Shown here piece after piece: positions 31,959-40,241 of a stretch of 40,241 nt of DNA. This stretch comes from Basidiobolus meristosporus CBS 931.73 (lineage: Eukaryota > Basidiobolomycota > Basidiobolomycetes > Basidiobolales > Basidiobolaceae), in assembly GCA_002104905.1 (NCBI GenBank), contig MCFE01000744.1, positions 1-40,241 on the forward strand, given 5' to 3'. The number at the start of each line of letters is the position of its first letter. Position 1 is the first letter of the stretch. Under the pieces are notes generated by a model. That model saw only the letters and a program-made list of their open reading frames with translations. It searched no databases and was not told where the DNA came from. The position numbers and the translations under genes were made by a program.

Positions 31959-32429
31959 AAAATAATTTGGTCCCACAGGTGGATCCAATCCAGATCATCC
32001 GTCAAGATCCTGTTTAGAGACCATCATAATAACAGCAGCTTGGAATTAGTGACCCTCCTGAGAGTCTTATAACAAGATCATGATGGTGTTTTGCAAATTT
32101 TACAGCCAAATCAAGGGATAAAACCTGACAATTTTTGATTGGTGCTGTGACAATGTTTGCATGGTATTGTTGCGGTCTTTCAGCACTCTATTACTATTTT
32201 AAGTGGATCCAGTTAGCCAGGAATTCCAATTGCCTTATATGGCAAGAAACTTGACGGTATCTAGACAGCCTCACAGCAAGACTCTGATGGCTTTTGTCTT
32301 GGCAGTATGACAGCCAGCTGCTGGTTCTGTATAATGCTACCATACCAGTTCACCAAATGGTATTTCCTTTTTCTACCTCCCCTTGTGCAACTTATATATT
32401 CCACTGTAGAATCACCTTACTTTATTTGC
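31959..32429. other. Unassigned sequence between accessory copy 3 and Tnp2-like copy 2
   Basis: No open frame with a recognisable motif. AT-rich, with few CpG dinucleotides. It probably includes the terminal non-coding part of one or both Tnp2-like units; I could not define terminal inverted repeats. Confidence 0.4.
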
Positions 32430-35149
32430 TTACCCACTGCTACCTTGAGTATTCCACAAATAGTTTGAATCAAAAAAAACTATGGCCTCCTGCTTACTAA
32501 CCTCTACAAACCCACACACCTGCCACAATTGACATACTTCTATCATCTGAACTTTATGGCTTTTTAATGTGATACTTGCAAAGTTGTCATATACCTTATA
32601 CTGCTGGTAGCATATTCTTCTTGCAAACATATGCTTGGTTGTTGCCATTTCTGTCATGAATACCTCCTGAATATTGGCAAAGAACTTCTTGGTATTTAGC
32701 CAATATATTCCTTCTCCCTGCTGAATTCTAGTCCCCCTTATAGGTGCGCTCTGGCTTTTGTTTGTGTGAATTCTGTATCAAATGGTGTAGAAGTTGGCTT
32801 GTTGCCACAAGAAATCTGGCATATCTTGGTGGAGTTTCCCTGATAAAAGTTAGTTGCTTGTTGCACCCAACCCAACTTTGCATTACTTAACTGATTACCC
32901 ACTCATTGGGGCTGCTTAGCTTCTTGATGTCATTGGCATAGGTGTCCCCATGTTCACATTTGTCCTCAGTATTTTCCAACTCTTTCTGGATGTCCTCCAT
33001 GTACCAACTCATCACATCCATCACAGACTTGATGGTAATATTCTTGATGAGATTGGGATATGGTAGTACCTGCAACTTGACTTGTCTTCCTATCTCCCCA
33101 CACATCTGCTCCATAGGAAATTCCCAAAAGGTGAAGCAAGGCCCAATATTCTCCAGACACTGTGTAAGATGGAGTAGAGAATGGATACAGTAGTGGCAGA
33201 GATCTACGCATTCAGCTTTATGTTTGTAGTATAGCTGCTCAAATGGCATCACAAACTCCTCACACAACAGCTGTAGATGCATCAAGTTGGCATTGGTGAT
33301 CTGCTTCTGGATAAATATTCCTACAATGTCCACATATGACTCCCAATGCTTCCAATGTACTCTTGGTAGGAATGGCTTCAGAACACCACTTGAATCAATA
33401 CATATCCAGTTCATCCAGTCTTTGCATTTGTATTGCTGCATATGCATATGAATATTAATTGGAGCCTGTGAGAAGTACTTAGGGTAGCGGATACTCTGTA
33501 ATATCTTGCCAATTTTCTCAAATTTCTCTGGTATCTCAAAGGGTTCATTTAGCGTGATATGCCCCATGTACAACTTGGTCATCAGTATAGGGATATTGGT
33601 GAAAAGCAAATGCATTGCTCCCAGTGGAAAGCTTTTGCTCCAACAGATACCCACTATCCTAAGTATCTCCAGTTTCCAATTGATTCCATATTCCAGCCAA
33701 TGGCTTATTGCTTGCCAACTTTGCTGCAATTGCATGCTTACTTCTGTACATTCTCTCTGTGGAAAGATGATGTTCTTAGTGCTGGTGTTTGGGTTATAAT
33801 AAGGTGTGTGAGTTATGGAGTACATCCCCGGGATCTCACACATTTGACAGCAATACCATCCATTATGCCCAGAAAAGCCTGCTATCTTGCTGATGGCTGG
33901 GGTATCTCCAATTCAGATAGTAATATGCGCTTTTACATGATGGCCATTTACCATTATCCTGCTGGAATGCATACAAAGTTCACCCAGCAATGGATACAGT
34001 AGCTATCCAGGTAGGACAGTAATTTAGGCCCAGATACCAGTGAGACTACCATCAGATTATTGCTCTGATACCATAAGATGGGCAGCAGATTCAGATTGAT
34101 GAGAATCAGTGGCCAGCAGGATTTGCTGGTAGAGTACTTGTTTAATGTGAATCCATCAAGTGCTAAAGCAAAGGCATGGTCATACATACCTTCAAAGCAG
34201 CCCTTGCTTCTTAGCTGTTTGTAATGTTTGCCATCAGGTATATTGGATATGTTTGCGCTTGATTGATACTGAGTGTGGTGCTGTATAGCTTTGCAATATC
34301 TGTTGGACTGTATCAGCTTCCTCAGATGGGGTATGACCAGAATATATCCAGAGTGTGAATGATGTTTTCCCTCAATGGTAGTGGATTCCTGACAATTTGG
34401 ACATGTTGCAATGGTAGCATTTTTGGATGTTAATGCCATGCAACTGTTAATGCATGCTGGAATCAGGATAGTCTCTGGGTCATATGTTGCCAGCTGCATG
34501 ATGGTTGTCTGCTTGTATCATGTACATGGTAAGTTGCATCCCAGTATGATTATGGTAAGTAGTGGTAATAAGTCCTCAAGGCCCCCATTACTGATATTAG
34601 TGGAAACACACCACTTCTCTAGCCACAACAATACATCATTCACCAGTAGATGAATTACTGGGCTCACTTGGCTCCATAAAGTATCCTTGGCATTTGCTTC
34701 AACGGGTGTTGTCTCATTGCATATAGGGATTTGACTGGGCTCATATGTGGTACTGTTGTTAGGGGAGATAGGCTCCAAATCCATCACTGAACCTTCTTTG
34801 TCAGAGCTATCACTCTGCATGCCATATTCAGAAGGCTGAGGTGAGCTTAAAGGCATCACAAACTCACCTGACTCAGTTTGTGCAAGGTGACAAAGACAGC
34901 CAGGTGCCAATATAGAAGTATGAACTGGCTGGCAAGATAATGCTGGTACAGTAGTGACTGATGAATGGTCAAATATGACTTGGGTGGGAAAACACTGCCT
35001 GTGATCCTTGGAATACTTACTATGCTGTCTGCATGCTTCATGGCTGAGAGGCTTGCCACAATAGCCACATGGTCTTTTTTCTCTTCTCTTACAGCATTGA
35101 GTGAAAGTGGTCTTGTCCATGAGGCAAACAGCTTGACCTTCAACAACAT
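32430..35149 (-). pseudogene. Tnp2-like DNA transposase, copy 2 (nearly full length)
   Basis: Transposase of the Tnp2 family (CACTA/EnSpm, Plavaka-like in fungi). The N-terminus (34518-35120) has a Cys/His motif CGYCGKPLSHEACRQH. The catalytic region (33954-34499) has CPNCQES, the ALALDGFTLNK block with the first likely catalytic Asp, CWPLILINLNLLP and SGPKLLSYLD, all landmarks of the family. Frame 32887-33843 (318 codons) carries CEIPGMYS, YYNP, FPLGAMHLLFTNI, LLHLTQCLENIGPCFTFWEFPMEQMCGE, the typical C-terminal block. The tail continues to 32430. Frameshifts at about 34510 and 33900 and stops inactivate it. It is divergent to accessory copy 2. Confidence 0.83.
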
Positions 35150-35342
35150 AACGCTATTATATCACTTTTTGGTCTATACTCATGTGAACTTAAGACAGTC
35201 TTGTACTTGAGACATTGCACCTACATGAATGTAAGATTCAATGATGACCCGCCATAGTTAGCATTATAAATGAAGTTGTGGCACCACATACACACATATA
35301 TGTAACACTATTTCCCCTTTGGTTTGACTCACTTCCATATAT
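35150..35342. promoter_or_regulatory. Shared upstream spacer of the divergent pair
   Basis: About 190 bases separate the transposase start (minus) and the accessory start (plus). The spacer is conserved beside copy 1 (about 6430-6979 once the solo LTR is removed). It would have to hold the promoters of both genes. No specific box is claimed. Confidence 0.5.
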
Positions 35343-36137
35343 ATGCCACCAAAAAATAAAGCAAAGTTGTCTGGTTCTCAACCAAACCCCACTGCTGATG
35401 GCAACAGAAGAATGGTTGGACAACAGCTTGCTTTGACATACAGTGCAACAAGCAGGGCTACATCCTAAAAAGGCCCTGTGTACAGTGTGCCCATTGAAGG
35501 AAATAATGCAGACTCCTCAGGCTCTCAGTCAAGTAGGCAATTGAGAACCTCTGCAGAGCCACAAGCTGACCGTTGTGCTCAGGCAGATGAGAATGTAGCA
35601 AACACAGTACCCTCAGTTGAAGATCAGCAAGTGGCCATGATAACATCACCACCACGCATATTAGCAAGTATGTTGTCAGCTCATACTGAAGCATTAATGA
35701 AGCAATTAGGTGTAGTGGCTGATAGGATAGGTGCAATGGCCCAGAGAAATCAGGCAGTAGTCCAGAAACAGGATGAGCAGATAATACATGTAGAGTAATT
35801 AATACCCCAGGTAGAGAAAGCAGTATCTTTGCTGCAATGAAGGAACTCAAGTAGCTCAGTGTCACAGCTAAGAATTGAGCCATTTCCTGATGTAACAGCA
35901 GAGGAACACTGTACAGTCTTTGAAGTACAACAACAGTGCCCAAAGTTAAAGCCCACAGAAAAACCTATTACAGTGTGGGAGGGAGACAATGTGGTGTTTA
36001 TACCAAAGTCTCAAAATAAAAAGACATTGAAGATCCTTGAAGCCGTTGAGTGCAATAATGAAGAGTGGGCTAATATACAAGTGGCCATCAGAAGTCTAGC
36101 ACACCATTACCTTAAGGCTGGCATACCATGGGACCAT
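35343..36137 (+). pseudogene. Accessory gene of Tnp2-like element, copy 2 (truncated)
   Basis: One reading frame from ATG 35343 is followed to 36137 with only three internal stops (35466-35468, near 35796 and near 35838). The first 40 residues are basic and polar (MPPKNKAKLSGSQPNPTADG). A middle stretch around 35690-35840 (MKQLGVVADRIGAMAQRNQ, QKQDEQ) looks like a coiled coil. The C-terminal part contains PITVWEGDNVVFIPKSQNKK and NNEEWANIQVAIRSLAHHYL. The gypsy-3 LTR cuts it off at 36138. I do not recognise the family. Nothing shows a catalytic site. The same gene occurs twice more in the window. Confidence 0.65.
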
Positions 36138-37208
36138 TGTGGTGGTGTATAAGTCCAAGGGAGAGATACGTCCAACACTTCTCAAGTGTTTTGTGTGTGG
36201 GGTGTTCACTGGGTGCAATAACCTCTGGCAAAAGCTTGCTAGGAATACTTGGGTTCTGTCTCTAATCTAATGTGAAGGGGAATAAAGCCACAAGCTTGTC
36301 AAGGGAAAACTATTGAGCTACAATCCCCAACTTAGTTGGCGTCTTAACAAAAGTATGTGCTGGGTTCAGCGTCCTTTGAGATGACAATGTACTAAAGCTT
36401 CCAAAGTCAAAACAACTGTAAACTCCACCAGGAGGGACTTGATAAGAATGCAGCTTTGGTCAATAGTTACAAAGACAGAAAAGTATCTTTGCCTGTACAA
36501 GAACAAACTTGGGAAAGAATCAAATATAATAAAAGATACCTACTCTGAGTATTCCTCACAAGTAGTGCCTCCAAGGTCAGTTGGCTGTCAGCACAGTTTC
36601 CTGGGAGTGTCCTGTGGTCTGGGGTTGGAAGTTCAGGTAGCAGCAGGTAGCAGTGATCACACTAATCAACAAGTTGGTATATTGATAAAAGGGATGATGA
36701 TTTATTGTTGAGGGATAGCCTCCCTTATATACTTTTCTTACTGGCTAAGTGATTACTAATCATGGTGTTCCAGAAGGTTCCGGATATCAATAGAAATCTT
36801 AATGACATCAGAATGACTTAAGTATGTTCTAAGTAGGTGCCGGAAGGTTCTAAGAGGCACAGCACATCCAACCAATCAGGAATCAGTATTCTGAAACCTG
36901 TGTAACATGGGGATACCATATATGGTATGGAAATGGTAGGGATGGTGACACGGGTTGATCATGTGTCACGGGTACTGGCGCGGGTACTTGCCTAATATAG
37001 AAGCACTTGAACTAGTAATCTTACATAAAGTGAGGGGTAACTTATGCAATAAGGTAAGCAGGTGTGATAGTCAACCGGCTTATGGGATAGTACTGATTGG
37101 GTAAGACAAAATGGGATAAAACTAAAATGAGTGTAGTAGGGATATAGGGAAGTAGAAAATAAGGGAATGAGCACATCTGTCAGTGGGTGTCACTGTCACC
37201 CCACTACA
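36138..37208 (-). repeat. gypsy-3 3' LTR (1071 bp)
   Basis: On the plus strand it runs from TGTGGTGGTGTATAAG to CACCCCACTACA, with near-perfect inverted ends (TGTGGTG/CACTACA). It matches the solo LTR at 24760-25830. A minus-strand TATA element (TATATAAG, complement near 36724-36732) is the probable core promoter. It contains an antisense 90-codon open frame (36439-36711) that is also open in the solo copy. Confidence 0.93.
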
Positions 37209-37226
37209 TCCACCCCCCCTCTCAGC
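37209..37226 (-). promoter_or_regulatory. Polypurine tract of gypsy-3
   Basis: On the minus strand GCTGAGAGGGGGGGTGGA directly precedes the LTR start TGTAGTGGGG. Confidence 0.85.
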
Positions 37227-37290
37227 TTTGAACTTGGGTCAAAGCAAACTAATCTTGATGTGCAAAATTCCTATGCTTGAATAACTTAAG

Positions 37291-40241
37291 TCAATTTCCA
37301 GCAACTGGTGCTCTCAACTGGGTGTTGTCAAGCTCAGATATGTAATAACTTCCATTTCCAATCACTTTGGAAATGAGGTAGGGGCCAGTCCATTTGTTGT
37401 CAAACTTCCGACTCCATTGCTTGTCCAAAGCAGAATCATAGAGTAATACTGGGTCTCCTAGTGATAGTGGTTTTGGCCTTGTTGGGTGTGATTTGTCAAA
37501 GGGCACCTTGTTCTTTAGTCGTGTGTCCTTAAGTTGTTCAGCAGCTCTGCTAATATTCAAGTCATGGTGATCAAGTTGCTGTATGCGAGTTGCAAGGAGG
37601 TCTTCAGTCTGCATATTGGATCTCCAATTCAATGAGTTCCAAGTGACTGTGTTTAACTCAACTGGTAGTATGCAGTCATGTCCATAGAGTAGCTTGAATG
37701 GCGATAATCCAGTTGTTCTCTTGGTAGTAATTCTATCTGCCCAGAGTGCAAGATGTAATTGCTGTGGCCACAGTGTTGTGTTATTCTCACAGGCCTTGAC
37801 AAGAGAGTTCACCAATGGTCCATGTCCTCTCTCTATCATTCCATTGGCTTGAGGGTGGTAAGCTGTTGTGAAAGCTATGTGTATCTTGTACTTTGAGCAC
37901 AACTCCTGGATCATTTGGGATGTCATCTCTCCTCTGTCAGCAACAAACTGTCGGATGCAGCCAAATCTGCAGATGATGTCTTCAAGTATAAATCTCCATA
38001 TGGTATGGCTCTTGTTGTTGGGCAAGGCTCAAGCCTCTGCCCATCCACTAAGGTCATCTCTAGCAACAATCAGGTACTTTTTTGATCCAGCTGTTGGCAT
38101 GTGGACAAGGTCAATACCAACCTTTTGCCATAGACAGATTGTGTAAGTAGGATGCAGTGGTTCTTCATAACGCTTGGAGGATCTCTTCTGGCAGGCTACA
38201 CATGACTCAACAAAGTGCTGGATATCATAGTACATGTTTTCCCAGTAGTACCTCTGAGCTGTGGTATTGTATGTGGCTTCTTGTCCTCTATGTCCTCCTG
38301 GTTCTCCTTGGTGGATACTTGTCATGATGTTCAGTTGCTCTTGAGGGGTGGTGACTACTCTTCTTGGCATAAGTCCAGGCTTCACTCGCTTAAAGAGAAG
38401 ATCATCTTTAAGATAGTAGTGGTGTGCCTTCTTCCTGAGTTTTCTAAACTCCTGAATATCCATCCAACTAGGTTTCTTAAGTGTCCTTAGATATTCCTTG
38501 ATCAGACTCCAGGTAGTTCTCTCTTGGTCTTTGATGGCAATCTGTCGGATCTCTGCATCAATAATATCATCAAAGTGAGGGTCCAAGTCTTCAAATAATT
38601 GTGGTCCCTTCCTGGAGAGTGCATCAGCCACAACATTTGTCTTGCCAGGGATATGTTTGACCTCAAAGTCAAACATTTTCAGCCATGCCATCCATCGGTT
38701 TGTGGCATCATCAGGTAGGTCAGGCTTGTTGATCATTCCTATAAGTGGCTTGGCATCTGTCTCCAGGATAAAATGTGTCATGTAGAGTTGTGACTTCAGT
38801 TTCCTCAGCATCTTCACAACTCCTAGTAGTTCTCTCTTAATCTGTGAGTATCTTTGTTCTCTAGGAGAGAATAGGCAGCTCTCATATCTGCAGGCATAGC
38901 GGTTGCCATCTTCATCATCTTGTCCAAGTAGTGCTCCAGCTCCTATGGGGCTTGCATCCACTGTCAAAATAGGTGGGCATTCAGTGTTTTGATAGTCAAG
39001 AGGTCTTAGAACTGGTGGAGATACTAAGGCCGCTTTCAGTAATTGCATGGCTTCTTCTTGCTCTTCTCCCCAGATGAATGGGGTGTTCTTTCTCTGTAGT
39101 TGGTAAATTGGTTCTGCTATCTCGGAAAATCTTGGGATCCAGATCCTAAAGAACCCACAAGCTGCCACAAAGCCACGAGCTTGCGTTAGATTTGTGGGGG
39201 TAGGCCAGTTGCATATCTTTTGTGTCTTGGAGTCTCCAGGTGAGCGACCAAAGGTGTTGCATTTTTGTCCAACAATGGATATCTCTGATACACCAAAGCT
39301 GCTTTTCTCACCACTGATGGTGAGTCCAGCTTCTTCAATGGCTCCTAATATGGCATCATTGTCTGCAATATGGTCATAGACAAACTTTCTTACTCCAGGC
39401 ATAACTTCAGTGGTGTCCCGGAATTTTGATCCTTTGATGCCTATGTCATCCACAAAGACAGCAAGTTTCTCAGGTATAAACTGGTATAACACATTCACCA
39501 TGCATCTCTGGAACTGAGCCACGGAGTTTGTAGCCCCTTGGCTGAGTCTTGTCATCCTTAATAGTCCAAATGGTGTCTGTAGTGCAAACATATCTCTTGA
39601 TGTCTCATCAAGGGGAATCTGGTCATATCCTGAGTAGAGATCATATGTTGAGTAGATGGAGTGGCCACTAAAGCTTTCTGCAAAGTCATCAATAGATGGA
39701 GGTATAGCAGCATCTCTGATAGTGACAGCGTTTGCAGGTTGCATGTCTTGAATGAATCAGAGCTTTCCATTCTTCTTTTTGGTCACAAACCATCTGTTAG
39801 CATAGGGTCCATGGCAAGGTTCTAGGATACCAGCTTCTATCTTCTTCTTAAGTAGGTCATGCACATCAGCTTGGAGTCCTCTGGGCAGTGGGTAAGGCTT
39901 AAATGACCAGGGTGTGTGGGGCACTGTATGAATCTTGATGGGTTTTTCAACCGATGTCTTTAAGAGTCCCATCTCCTTGTCATTATATGAGAAGACCTTA
40001 TCATGCCTCTTCAAGGTCTCCTTAAATAATAGTATCTCCTCTGGTGTAAGGTTTCCATCACCAACGATAAGTTGCTTAAGTCTCTCAGGTGTAAGTTGTG
40101 TATCATCTGGTGTTTCTTCTGGTGGTCTAATGTAATCAGCAGGTCGGGATCCATCAGTCAAAGGTGTAAGTGATGGTCTAATCTTCTGTTCTACTGTCTT
40201 GTATTTTGTTCGAACCATAGCTGTTTGCTCCTGTATACCTA
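37291..40241 (-). pseudogene. gypsy-3 pol: RT, RNase H, integrase (two stops)
   Basis: One reading frame from the window edge to the stop after LRAPVAGN at 37291, broken only by TGA at 39757-39759 and 38029-38031. The RT has the FVTKKKNGKL and TPFGLLRMTRLSQG blocks and a catalytic FVDD (VFVDDIGIKGS). RNase H has DASPIGAGALLGQ and TDAKPLIGM. The integrase has an HHCC zinc domain (HQGEPGGHRG to CVACQK), a core with VGIDLVHM, FVADRGEMT and QANGMIERGHG (the D-D-E residues are present), and a WTGPYLISKV GPY motif. The frame is open through 40218 to 40241, so gag/protease lie outside. Both TGA codons replace an arginine expected as CGA (KLRFIQD, EARALP). It is probably inactive as it stands. Confidence 0.92.

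Larger units (their letters stand above)
36138..40241 (-). mobile_element. gypsy-3: youngest Ty3/gypsy element (5' end outside window)
   Basis: It consists of a 1071-bp 3' LTR (36138-37208), a polypurine tract, and a pol frame of about 980 codons that runs to the window edge. Inserted in accessory copy 2. Its pol has only two stops and no frameshift, and it holds more CpG than the other elements, so it is the most recent insertion seen here. It belongs to a different gypsy family from gypsy-1, -2 and -4. Confidence 0.93.

Noticed and set aside
32942-34002. Plus-strand frames up to 147 codons across Tnp2-like copy 2
   Set aside because: They are antisense shadows; the minus strand carries the family motifs.
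1-40241. CRISPR array, tRNA or rRNA genes, bacterial operons
   Set aside because: I saw no regularly spaced short repeats, no cloverleaf-like sequence and no rRNA blocks. The content is eukaryotic transposons.
36138-40241. TGA reassignment (nuclear TGA read as an amino acid) to explain the gypsy-3 stops
   Set aside because: Other elements also have TAA and TAG stops. Both TGAs replace arginine rather than tryptophan, and CpG deamination explains them more simply.

Overview
The window looks like a transposon graveyard from a fungal nuclear genome. I found no intact host gene. A basidiomycete, probably an agaricomycete, fits best. The clues are a Tnp2-type (CACTA/EnSpm-Plavaka-like) transposase, fungal Ty3/gypsy and Ty1/copia families, a captured mitochondrial cox3 piece that uses TGA for tryptophan, and strong CpG depletion. 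The assignment to fungi is fairly secure. The assignment to a class within the fungi is inference.

Layout. 1-6563: a Tnp2-like transposase pseudogene (minus strand, copy 1), split by a degenerate gypsy element (gypsy-1, minus, 1376-6198). 6569-6917: a solo 349-bp LTR with a perfect GGTAC target duplication. 6980-8835: a decayed gene, divergent from the transposase, that recurs beside copy 2 (accessory gene, copy 1). 8836-10280: no recognisable gene. 10281-11158: two solo LTRs. 11570-13186: a gypsy fragment (gypsy-4, minus). 13191-15355: scrambled copia fragments (copia D, minus). 15356-18809: a copia element (copia A, minus) with its 3' LTR, cut off inside its protease region. 18810-19270: mitochondrial DNA, comprising the N-terminal part of cox3 and a GC-rich flank. 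19271-26359: a plus-strand copia (copia B) that is 5'-truncated. It is split by a full-length but dead copia (copia C, 19543-24172, with two LTRs) and by a 1071-bp solo gypsy LTR (24760-25830). 26360-29812: a plus-strand gypsy (gypsy-2), split by a solo copia LTR. 30740-31958: accessory gene copy 3 (minus), split by a solo LTR with a perfect TTTCT duplication. 32430-35149: Tnp2-like transposase copy 2 (minus). 35343-36137: accessory gene copy 2 (plus), divergent from it. 36138 to window end: gypsy-3 (minus), the youngest element, whose pol frame is broken only by two TGA codons and runs off the window edge.

History. The insertions are nested, so their relative order can be read: Tnp2/accessory units are oldest, gypsy-1, gypsy-3 and the 349-bp LTR family landed in them, copia C landed in copia B, and a gypsy-3-type LTR landed in copia B. 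Many differences between repeat copies are CpG versus TpG/CpA, and both gypsy-3 stops are TGA where arginine CGA is expected. This is the pattern left by cytosine methylation followed by deamination.

The observations most worth a second look are the mitochondrial fragment sitting exactly where two copia fragments of opposite orientation meet, and the repeated divergent pair of Tnp2-like transposase plus an unrecognised coiled-coil protein. All identity figures and counts here were made by eye.
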